From assembly GCA_039799445.1 (NCBI GenBank), contig JBDLSO010000013.1:1-12607 (forward strand): a stretch of 12,607 nucleotides of DNA, given 5' to 3'. The translations under genes and the position numbers were made by a program. A model generated the notes under the pieces. That model saw only the letters and a program-made list of their open reading frames with translations, did not search any database and was not told where the DNA came from. This document shows positions 7,075-12,607 of this stretch, in pieces. Numbering within the stretch: the first letter of the stretch is position 1; every line of letters begins with the position of its first letter. The stretch comes from JBDLSO01 sp039799445 (GTDB taxonomy: Bacteria > Patescibacteriota > Minisyncoccia > Phycocordibacterales > UBA5272).

Positions 7075-7488
7075 TTAGGGTGTGCAGTTGGCGGCTAGGC
7101 TTTTACCGGCTTTTTCTGCAGCAGCAGCTGATGGATAATATATTCTATTTTCTAATTTTACACGATTTCCTGATTTACACCAAGTAAAATAGTATTTGGT
7201 GCCACTTTTTGAAGCAAAAATGGTTGTTTTGTTTTGAGTTGTATTTGAATTTTGATTTGGGTATATTTCATTTTCTTGCACAGCTAGCAATGTGGCAGCA
7301 ACCGCAGCAGTCCTTGGTACATCAGTAAATACGACTGAGCCACTCTTTTTTTGAGTATTTTGCTCCATTGTACCAAGGCTATATGACACAATTGAAGTAC
7401 ATATGATACACAACGCCATAAGTAAGTCCTTGCTGGTTAGAAATAGTCCTAGTTTCTTGATTTTTTGTATGAAATCTGTTATACTCAT
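7075..7488 (-). CDS. Membrane-anchored protein with a C-terminal Ada-like (YYFTWC) domain
   Basis: 137 residues. A basic N-terminus is followed by one membrane segment (about 21-40), then a low-complexity Asn/Gln/Thr-rich spacer (about 72-88). The compact C-terminal module (about 90-137) reads IFASKSGTKYYFTWC, RVKLENRIYYPS, AAEKAGKSLAANC. It resembles the metal-binding N-terminal domain of Ada, of a type common as small anchored proteins in CPR bacteria (recalled, not searched). Only two cysteines remain (C104, C135) where Ada has four, so zinc binding is uncertain. The module probably faces outside. It is the first gene of the run toward exonuclease, TerC and helicase. A TGN-extended -10 lies 11 bases before the ATG. 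Stop TAA. Function unknown. Confidence 0.75.
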   Translation of the reverse strand: MSITDFIQKIKKLGLFLTSKDLLMALCIICTSIVSYSLGTMEQNTQKKSGSVVFTDVPRTAAVAATLLAVQENEIYPNQNSNTTQNKTTIFASKSGTKYYFTWCKSGNRVKLENRIYYPSAAAAEKAGKSLAANCTP

Positions 7489-7499
7489 ATATACATTTA

Positions 7500-7508
7500 A
7501 TTATATCA
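7500..7508 (-). promoter_or_regulatory. Extended -10 promoter of the Ada-like/exonuclease/TerC operon
   Basis: On the minus strand TG-A-TATAAT is a perfect extended -10. Eleven bases separate it from the ATG at 7488, so the leader would be about 5 bases. It overlaps the -10 of rpmA on the other strand. Confidence 0.6.
7501..7507 (+). promoter_or_regulatory. -10 element of rpmA
   Basis: TTATAT (7501-7506) is followed by six bases and the ATG of rpmA; TATATC one base later is an alternative. A leaderless transcript is predicted. There is no TGN extension, and the -35 region would lie inside the divergent gene. Confidence 0.45.
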
Positions 7509-7512
7509 GACT

Positions 7513-7785
7513 ATGTCAACTAAAAAAGCAGCCGGCTCGGCGAAGAATCTTAATACATCAAACCCTAAATATTTGGGTACGAAACTATATGCTGGACAAG
7601 CTGCAAAAGCTGGGTCTATTATCATCCGTCAACGCGGAAGTAAAATTATCCCTGGCACAAACGTTGGTGTTGGCACAGATTACACACTTTTCGCACTCAA
7701 AGAAGGAAAAGTTCGCTTTTCTCGCACTCGTAAAACACATTTCGACGGCACAACAAAAATTAAGAAAGTTGTAAACGTAGACTAA
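7513..7785 (+). CDS. rpmA: Large-subunit ribosomal protein bL27
   Basis: 90 residues, the normal length. The family pattern is clear: KKAAGSAKN at the N-terminus (which reaches toward the peptidyl transferase centre), LGTKLYAGQ, the hallmark IIIRQRGSKIIPGTNVG, then DYTLFALKEGKVRF. It starts directly at MSTKK, without the cleaved N-terminal extension known in some Firmicutes. In many bacteria rpmA follows rplU (bL21) and precedes obgE; neither is here, and the gene stands as a single unit between a 24-bp divergent promoter region and a shared terminator. No Shine-Dalgarno; the -10 ends six bases before the ATG. Stop TAA. Confidence 0.97.
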   Translation: MSTKKAAGSAKNLNTSNPKYLGTKLYAGQAAKAGSIIIRQRGSKIIPGTNVGVGTDYTLFALKEGKVRFSRTRKTHFDGTTKIKKVVNVD

Positions 7786-7835
7786 ATACTGGCACAAAAA
7801 AACTAGTCGTACGACTAGTTTTTTTGTGCCAGTAT
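7786..7835. terminator. Bidirectional terminator, 50-bp perfect palindrome, between rpmA and rplI
   Basis: 7786-7810 is the exact reverse complement of 7811-7835, with no spacer. The core ACTAGTCGTACGACTAGT is flanked by A7/T7 and then by GTGCC-containing arms. It begins one base after the rpmA stop and ends 21 bases before the rplI stop, so each strand gives a hairpin with a U-run. Confidence 0.9.
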
Positions 7836-7856
7836 GTAGTTGTTCTCTTGTTTGCA

Positions 7857-8300
7857 CTATGCGAGGGGTACCACCTCTATTTCAAATTGTGTGTGCATAG
7901 TACCTTCGCTAATTGCAACAGTGTATACTCCGAGCTCTTTGATAGTTTTTTGTATTTTAATTGATTTTGGATTTACAGAAATGTTAAGTTCTTTTTGTAT
8001 TACCCGCTTGATATCTTCTTCGTGTACTCCACCAAATAAGTTTTTTCCATTACTTACTTTTGCAGCAATGATAAACTTTTTACCTGACAGCATATCTGCA
8101 AGTGCCTTGAACTCTGCCGCTGTTTTTTGTTTGAGTCCTAGCTTATGAGTTTCTAATTGTTTTACTTTGTTCAATATTTCTGGAGTTGCAGCTACTGCAG
8201 AACCACTACTTATAAGAAAACGGGCATATCCATCAGCTACATCTTTGATTTCATTTTTTTTTGCAATTTTTGCTATATCCTTGATAAAAACTATCTTCAT
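7857..8300 (-). CDS. rplI: Large-subunit ribosomal protein bL9
   Basis: 147 residues, normal length. The N-terminal domain begins MKIVFIKDIAKIAKKNEI and carries the signature DVADGYARFLI (about 20-30). A long connecting helix (about 40-75) leads to the C-terminal domain with GKKFIIAAKVSNGKNLFGGV and the VNPKSIKI and ELGVYTVAI strands. bL9 binds 23S rRNA near the L1 stalk and affects reading-frame fidelity. Some CPR lineages are reported to lack bL9, so its presence may help place the genome; I recall this and have not checked it. The start codon follows the S41 protease stop by one base (TAA-T-ATG), so the pair is co-transcribed and probably coupled. No strong Shine-Dalgarno. Stop TAG. Confidence 0.97.
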   Translation of the reverse strand: MKIVFIKDIAKIAKKNEIKDVADGYARFLISSGSAVAATPEILNKVKQLETHKLGLKQKTAAEFKALADMLSGKKFIIAAKVSNGKNLFGGVHEEDIKRVIQKELNISVNPKSIKIQKTIKELGVYTVAISEGTMHTQFEIEVVPLA

Positions 8301-8301
8301 A

Positions 8302-9549
8302 TTATTTCTTTGCGTTTAGTATTTGTATTGCTTTATCTAATTGCGGATCACGTTTTGCGTCTACATCTTCTTTGCTGAGTTTCACTTCGACTGCAGGATT
8401 GATACCATTATGAGTTATTGAGAATCCATTTGGTGTTAACCATTTAGCTATGGTTATCTTGATTGAGGTATCCTCGGTTACTGGAATCAATTGTTGTACT
8501 GTCCCTTTACCAAAGGTTTTCTCACCGACGAGAGTTGCCTTGCCTTGCTCGCTCAGTGCACCTGCCAATATTTCAGATGCTGACGCAGAACCACCATTTA
8601 TCAGAACAACAAATTTGAAATCTTTTGGAAAAATATTATATCCATAACTTCTATATACTTTTTCTTCAGTATTTTTACGTGTCTCTCTCACAATAGGTGT
8701 ACCTTCTGGCAGGAACCAGCTAGTAATACTCACCGCAGCTTCAAGATAGCCTCCTGGATTATTTCGTACGTCTATTATGAGTTTTTTACTACCTGATTTT
8801 TTGAATTTCTCTATTGCATCTTGAAAGAGCTTTGGTGAATTCTCAGCAAATGTATATATTGTTATAACATATACTCCTTTGACTATTTTAGTTTCTATAA
8901 CTGGTGACACTATGCGGTCTCGTGTTACTTTAAATACGCGTGTATTTTTTTCTCCTTCTCTGATAATAGTTAACTCTACTACTGTTCCTTTTTTACCTTT
9001 AATAAGGGTAATTGCTTTTTCAATACTGAGATTCTCTGTACTCTGTGCATCAATTTTAACTATTTTGTCTCCTGGTTTCAGTCCAGCTTTTTCTGCTGGT
9101 GTATTTTTAAGCGGAGCCACAACAGTGAGTATTCCGTTTTTGATAGTCACCTCCATTCCAACACCATCGAACTCACCACGCACCACGTCGTTGAATGATT
9201 TGGTCTCACTTGGATCAAAAAACGTTGTATATGGATCACCGTATGATGCGGTGAGTCCTTTGATAGCACCCCAGACTCTATCTTGTTCAGTAACAGACAC
9301 TGTAGTAGTAGCGGTACTTGTTGCAATCACCCCCTTGCTTGTATCTTCATAATTATCTTGTAGTAGTTTCCACGCCTTCCAAAAAGGTCCGAAGTCAGTA
9401 TCACCAGTTTGAAAATCTGGAGCTACATTTTTGACAGCGTATACATGTTGTGCTGCTGGAACAAAAAGTTGTCCAACAAATACCCCACAGACAAAAAGTG
9501 TGGAAGAGATTACAAATGACTTAAAATATAATACTTTGGATTTTTTCAT
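8302..9549 (-). CDS. S41 family C-terminal processing peptidase (Ctp/Prc-like)
   Basis: 415 residues. A basic start and one hydrophobic segment (about 9-32) form a signal anchor, placing the enzyme outside the membrane. A PDZ domain covers about 125-200 (GVGMEVTIKNGILTVV, AGLKPGDKIVKIDA). The S41 core follows with LIIDVRNNPGGYL (about 257-269), nucleophile S323 in GGSASASEI, and general base K348 in GEKTFGKGTVQ; the 25-residue spacing equals that of the Prc Ser/Lys dyad. It cleaves unstructured C-termini of envelope proteins. A Thr/Ser-rich stretch (about 75-86) lies between anchor and PDZ and looks like a flexible insert. An extended -10 lies 8 bases before the ATG. It is followed after one base by rplI, an unusual partner. 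Stop TAA. Confidence 0.95.
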   Translation of the reverse strand: MKKSKVLYFKSFVISSTLFVCGVFVGQLFVPAAQHVYAVKNVAPDFQTGDTDFGPFWKAWKLLQDNYEDTSKGVIATSTATTTVSVTEQDRVWGAIKGLTASYGDPYTTFFDPSETKSFNDVVRGEFDGVGMEVTIKNGILTVVAPLKNTPAEKAGLKPGDKIVKIDAQSTENLSIEKAITLIKGKKGTVVELTIIREGEKNTRVFKVTRDRIVSPVIETKIVKGVYVITIYTFAENSPKLFQDAIEKFKKSGSKKLIIDVRNNPGGYLEAAVSITSWFLPEGTPIVRETRKNTEEKVYRSYGYNIFPKDFKFVVLINGGSASASEILAGALSEQGKATLVGEKTFGKGTVQQLIPVTEDTSIKITIAKWLTPNGFSITHNGINPAVEVKLSKEDVDAKRDPQLDKAIQILNAKK

Positions 9550-9557
9550 ATAGTACT

Positions 9558-9586
9558 AGTATCTCACAAGTCGATTCACCAAACAA
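9558..9586 (-). promoter_or_regulatory. Promoter of the S41 protease-rplI pair
   Basis: On the minus strand TTGTTT (9586-9581) is spaced 17 bases from GATACT (9563-9558), which also carries a TG-A extension. Eight bases then lead to the ATG at 9549, so the leader would be zero to two bases. Confidence 0.5.
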
Positions 9587-9638
9587 GTGGGGTCAATTCC
9601 CTATTTACTTCAAACATATAGAAATCTGTTGAGCTCTG

Positions 9639-9647
9639 TGCTACTAT
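9639..9647 (+). promoter_or_regulatory. Extended -10 promoter of the CorA-like gene
   Basis: TG-C-TACTAT is followed by exactly six bases and then the ATG at 9654, the same geometry as for the helicase and dnaB genes. No convincing -35 is seen 17 bases upstream. Confidence 0.6.
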
Positions 9648-9653
9648 ATAATT

Positions 9654-10556
9654 ATGCTTGCAAAAAGAACTCACAAAGATCTTGTTTGGGTAGACCTCAA
9701 CAGACCAACATACGCAGAGGTTGAATCACTTATCTCTGAATTTAATTTACACCCCATTGTGGCTGAGTCATTACTTGAGCCAACATTACACCCAAAAGTA
9801 GAAGAATACAAGGACATGCTGTACTTGGTGATGCATTTCCCAACAATGAACACTAGTCGTTTTGGAAGCGATCAACAAGAGATTGACTTTGTTATAGGAA
9901 AAAACTTCCTGATCACAGCTCATTACGAATTAACTGATCCTTTGCATAACTTTGCAAAACAGTTTGAAGTCAATACAATAGTAGAAAGCAATGCTATGGG
10001 TGAACACCCTGGGTTTCTTTTCTATTACCTAATGAAAAATCTGTACAATGATATGCGTATAGAATTACAATCTCTACGCAGTCATACCAAATCAATCGAA
10101 GATATTATTTTCAGTGGCAATAATGGACAAATAGTGGAAGACTTATCGGAAATATCACACAAAATACTAGACTTCCGCGAAGCTACTCGATTCCACAAAA
10201 GCATATTGGTTTCTTTTGAAGCAGCTAGTGAAAAAATGTTTGGCTCGTCTTTTGCTTCATATGCAGATACACTCACTAGTGAGTATTACAAGCTGTGGGA
10301 AATACTCGAGAATTTGCGAGAGACTATTGTCGAGCTCAAAAAGACCAATGACTCACTACTCGCTTATAAAACTAACGAAGCAATTCGATTCCTAACACTG
10401 TTTACGTTTATTGCGCTCCCACTGCAAATTATTCCAGATATCTTTACCACATCAGTATTTGTCGAAGGTAGATACGATAGTCATATCATTCATTTTGTAA
10501 GTCTTGCTATAGCGCTAGTACTCTTCTTCTACTTTAAGTTTAGAAAGTGGATATAA
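9654..10556 (+). CDS. CorA-like divalent cation transporter without a GMN motif
   Basis: 300 residues. A soluble alpha/beta N-terminal domain (about 1-120; VWVDLNRPTYAEVESL, YLVMHFP, IDFVIGKNFLITAH) is followed by long helices (about 120-240) and two C-terminal membrane segments (about 246-264 and 280-297). This is the layout of CorA channels, which assemble as pentamers for Mg2+ or Co2+ entry. In CorA the first membrane helix ends in GMN, the selectivity site. Here the equivalent stretch reads LPLQIIPDIFTTSVF, so GMN appears as TTS, and the loop lacks the MPE pattern. Transport substrate, or transport at all, is therefore uncertain. The basic end FKFRKWI is typical. cysS begins 8 bases after the TAA stop. 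Confidence 0.85.
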   Translation: MLAKRTHKDLVWVDLNRPTYAEVESLISEFNLHPIVAESLLEPTLHPKVEEYKDMLYLVMHFPTMNTSRFGSDQQEIDFVIGKNFLITAHYELTDPLHNFAKQFEVNTIVESNAMGEHPGFLFYYLMKNLYNDMRIELQSLRSHTKSIEDIIFSGNNGQIVEDLSEISHKILDFREATRFHKSILVSFEAASEKMFGSSFASYADTLTSEYYKLWEILENLRETIVELKKTNDSLLAYKTNEAIRFLTLFTFIALPLQIIPDIFTTSVFVEGRYDSHIIHFVSLAIALVLFFYFKFRKWI

Positions 10557-10557
10557 C
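10552..10557 (+). promoter_or_regulatory. Possible -10 element of cysS
   Basis: TATAAC overlaps the stop codon of the CorA-like gene and is followed by seven bases and ATG 10565, compatible with an internal leaderless start for cysS in addition to read-through. No good -35 is seen. Confidence 0.35.
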
Positions 10558-10564
10558 TCATGCT

Positions 10565-11983
10565 ATGTCACTCACCATTTACAACACAATATCAAAGAAA
10601 AAAGAGACTTTTACTTCACTTTTACCAAATAAAGTAAAAATATATCATTGCGGCCCTACTGTCTACTGGGTACAACATATCGGCAATATGCGTGCGGTAT
10701 ATTTCGCTGATATAGTAAGACGTACACTAAACTATATTGGCTATGAGGTTATACTTGTAAGAAATTTCACAGATGTTGGACACCTAACTGGCGACAATAT
10801 AGGAGATGCTGACACAGGCGTAGATAGAATGCAAAAAGCCGCAGAGAGAGAGCAGAGTACACCTGAACAAATAGCACAGAAATATATTGATATTTACAAT
10901 ACAGATATTCGTTTACTGAACACTTTACCTCCGACTTTTACGCCACATGCAACTGAACATATTGCAGATATGATACAAATGGTAGAAACACTTCTAGATA
11001 AAGGCTTTGCATATGTGACACCTGAGGCAATATATTTTGATACAAGTCGTGTCAAAGACTACACTAAACTCTCTCACCAGAAAATTGACTCGCAACGTAA
11101 CGGTAGTGGTCATGGTGACATCACAAATACAAGCAAAAAAAATGCTACTGATTTTAGTCTGTGGTTTTTTGCGACAGGAGCACATACAAATGCATTGCAG
11201 ATTTGGAAAAGCCCTTTTGTTTCACCACTGGTCAAAGATGGAATCGGATTCCCCGGCTGGCACATTGAATGTAGTGCGATGAGTAGACATTTCTTGGGTG
11301 ATACACTTGATATGCATTTAGGTGGTATAGAACATATTCCTATACATCATACAAACGAAATTGCACAATCAGAATCTGCAAATGATACCGAATATGTCAA
11401 ATATTGGCTACACAATGAGCACCTTCTTGTTGACGGTGAGAAAATGTCAAAATCAACAGGAACATCATATACATTGGATGATATTACAGCCAAAGGATAT
11501 GACCCGCTTGTTCTGAGATATTTCTTTTTGCAAGCACACTATAGGTCGAAACAAAACTTTACATGGGAGGCGCTCACTGCTAGCTCGGTCGCTTATAAAA
11601 AGATTTTACTTTTTATGCAAAGCGATACTGTATTTGGAACGGTGTCCGAGGAGTACAAATCAAAGTTTACCGAGGCAATTTGTGATGACTTCAATACAGC
11701 GGCGGCTCTCGCTGTAGTACATGAGTTACTAAAGAGTACTCAGGTGTCAGATAGTGATAAAAAAGCTACAATAAGAGACTTTGATATAGTATTAGGGCTC
11801 GGGTTCCCCACAGTGGTGACCCAAATAGAAATACCAGCTATTGTCAAAGACCTCGCAGAAAAAAGAGTGGTTGCAAAATCACAAAAAGATTGGGAACTGG
11901 CGGATAGAATAAGAGCAGAGATTCTAGAACTGGGATATATACTTACGGACACTGAAAAAGGTTATCATATAACGCTCAAATAG
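10565..11983 (+). CDS. cysS: Cysteine--tRNA ligase
   Basis: 472 residues from ATG 10565. A GTG at 10547 would add six residues and overlap the CorA-like gene; I prefer the ATG because the family begins near LTIYNT and a TATAAC element abuts it. This class I synthetase shows the HIGH-type motif HIGN (38-41), KMSKS (293-297), and zinc ligands C29 (YHCGPTVY), C236 (GWHIECSAMS), H262 and E265 in IPIHHTNE. The IPIHHTNE form replaces the FPHHENE of E. coli and keeps the ligands. The C-terminal helical domain ends with DRIRAEILELGYILTDT, as usual. It charges tRNA-Cys with cysteine in the cytoplasm. No hairpin terminator is visible after it, so transcription may run on into dnaB. Stop TAG. Confidence 0.97.
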   Translation: MSLTIYNTISKKKETFTSLLPNKVKIYHCGPTVYWVQHIGNMRAVYFADIVRRTLNYIGYEVILVRNFTDVGHLTGDNIGDADTGVDRMQKAAEREQSTPEQIAQKYIDIYNTDIRLLNTLPPTFTPHATEHIADMIQMVETLLDKGFAYVTPEAIYFDTSRVKDYTKLSHQKIDSQRNGSGHGDITNTSKKNATDFSLWFFATGAHTNALQIWKSPFVSPLVKDGIGFPGWHIECSAMSRHFLGDTLDMHLGGIEHIPIHHTNEIAQSESANDTEYVKYWLHNEHLLVDGEKMSKSTGTSYTLDDITAKGYDPLVLRYFFLQAHYRSKQNFTWEALTASSVAYKKILLFMQSDTVFGTVSEEYKSKFTEAICDDFNTAAALAVVHELLKSTQVSDSDKKATIRDFDIVLGLGFPTVVTQIEIPAIVKDLAEKRVVAKSQKDWELADRIRAEILELGYILTDTEKGYHITLK

Positions 11984-11992
11984 ATTTTTCTG

Positions 11993-12001
11993 TTATCCAC
12001 T
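11993..12001 (+). promoter_or_regulatory. DnaA-box-like site upstream of dnaB
   Basis: TTATCCACT matches the DnaA box TTATNCACA at eight of nine positions. A weaker AATACACA lies at 12012-12019. TTTTCTGT (11986-11993) and ACAGAAAA (12017-12024) bracket the site as an inverted repeat. A lone near-match in AT-rich DNA can be chance; the position before dnaB makes it worth noting. Confidence 0.3.
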
Positions 12002-12071
12002 TTTTCCCCAGAATACACAGAAAAGCATATTAAGACACCATATTTTGTATTGGTACAAGAGCGGGTTCGCA

Positions 12072-12080
12072 TGATAGTAT
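12072..12080 (+). promoter_or_regulatory. Extended -10 promoter of dnaB
   Basis: TG-A-TAGTAT is followed by exactly six bases and then the ATG at 12087. The predicted transcript is leaderless. A weak TTGGTA lies 19 bases upstream. Confidence 0.6.
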
Positions 12081-12086
12081 TTATAC

Positions 12087-12607
12087 ATGGAAAAGAAACA
12101 AACACTTGGTGGTCGTATTCCCCCACAAGACTTGGATGCTGAGAAAGCATTACTTGGTTCTATCATGTTGTCACCAGAAAGTGTGCATGATATTTCTGAG
12201 ATAGTGAGCAGGGACTCATTTTATTCTGAAAAGCATCGATTGCTCTATGAAAACATGCTTGAGCTTGCCCAAAGGCGTGAACCAATTGATATAGTGTCTG
12301 TGACACATAAACTCAAAGAGAAAAAAATATTTGATTCTATCGGTGGCAGTATCTATTTGTCCGAACTTTTGAACTCTGTTCCCTCTTCTGCCAATATTGC
12401 ATATTATGGTCAGATAATACGAAAAAAGCAGATATTGCGTAATCTTATTTCTGCATCAAATGAAATCTCGGAGCTTGGTTATAGCGAGCAAGAAGAGCTC
12501 GCTGATACACTTGAAAACGCTGAGAAAAAAATATATTCAATTACAAGTGTCACCAACGGAAATCAAAAATTTACTTCAATTAAAGATACTCTTGATGAGG
12601 CATGGAG
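12087..12607 (+). CDS. dnaB: Replicative DNA helicase DnaB, N-terminal part (3' end outside window)
   Basis: 173 codons are visible before the window ends. The start MEKKQTLGGRIPPQDLDAEK and the following ALLGSIMLSP, FYSEKHRLLYENM, PIDIVSVTHKL, GGSIYLSELLNSVPS and NIAYYGQIIRKKQILR are the standard DnaB N-terminal domain, which mediates hexamer formation and primase contact. The region after about residue 130 (SASNEISELGYSE onward) is the linker before the RecA-like ATPase, whose Walker A lies beyond the edge. DnaB unwinds the replication fork. It has its own extended -10 promoter and no Shine-Dalgarno, about 100 bp after cysS. Confidence 0.95.
   Translation, partial: MEKKQTLGGRIPPQDLDAEKALLGSIMLSPESVHDISEIVSRDSFYSEKHRLLYENMLELAQRREPIDIVSVTHKLKEKKIFDSIGGSIYLSELLNSVPSSANIAYYGQIIRKKQILRNLISASNEISELGYSEQEELADTLENAEKKIYSITSVTNGNQKFTSIKDTLDEAW

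Noticed and set aside
9550..9653. Possible tRNA T-arm-like bases (GGGGTCAATTCCC) between the S41 and CorA-like genes
   Set aside because: No cloverleaf can be formed: no acceptor stem or anticodon arm at the right spacing, and the interval is taken up by two promoters.
10547..10564. GTG start at 10547 for cysS
   Set aside because: It overlaps the end of the CorA-like gene and adds six residues outside the family's conserved start; ATG 10565 fits better.
1..12607. UGA recoded to glycine, as in some CPR lineages
   Set aside because: None of the long frames contains an internal TGA, and glycine is encoded by ordinary GGN codons throughout.
1..12607. Mobile elements, CRISPR arrays, defence islands
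   Set aside because: No transposase, integrase, spaced direct repeats or terminal inverted repeats were seen; the inverted repeats present are terminators or short AT palindromes.

Overview
The window looks like a chromosomal segment of a reduced-genome bacterium of the Candidate Phyla Radiation (Patescibacteria), most likely Parcubacteria-like. This is inferred from protein style and was not searched. The supporting signs are AT-rich DNA, tightly packed housekeeping genes, near-absence of Shine-Dalgarno sites, a membrane-anchored Ada-like (YYFTWC-type) small protein, a HIGN/IPIHHTNE-type CysRS, and a single-chain UvrD helicase fused to a PD-(D/E)XK nuclease. Both edges cut genes: the left edge lies inside an ABC-F ATPase and the right edge inside dnaB. 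I see no rRNA, tRNA, CRISPR array, transposase or phage module.

Layout. 1-1095 (+) is the 3' part of an ABC-F ATPase, ended by a long hairpin. 1158-1610 (+) is a standalone CHC2 zinc-ribbon protein, the only gene here with a textbook Shine-Dalgarno; a terminator hairpin overlaps its stop codon. 1611-1893 holds no convincing gene but has two inverted repeats. 1894-2334 (+) is a DoxX-like membrane protein that converges on the next gene across a shared bidirectional terminator. 7488-2398 (-) is a four-gene run: Ada-like anchored protein, DEDDh-type exonuclease, TerC-family membrane protein, then the UvrD/PD-(D/E)XK helicase-nuclease, which has its own promoter. Only 24 bp separate the first gene of this run from the divergent rpmA (bL27, 7513-7785 +). 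rpmA converges on rplI (bL9) over a 50-bp perfect palindrome. rplI is the second gene of an S41 protease-rplI pair (9549-7857, -). Divergent from the protease are a CorA-like transporter and cysS (9654-11983, +), followed by dnaB (12087 onward, +).

The genes serve general functions: translation (bL27, bL9, CysRS, ABC-F), replication and DNA processing (DnaB, CHC2 protein, exonuclease, helicase-nuclease), envelope proteolysis, and membrane transport. I found no clear new multi-gene system. The observations most worth following are these: a repeated TGN-TAnnnT-N6-ATG arrangement that predicts leaderless transcripts; an overlapping divergent -10 pair at rpmA; a DEDDh-type exonuclease with Gly at the last catalytic Asp position; a CorA-like protein without the GMN motif; and no TGA as primary terminating codon in any of the 12 genes whose end is visible.
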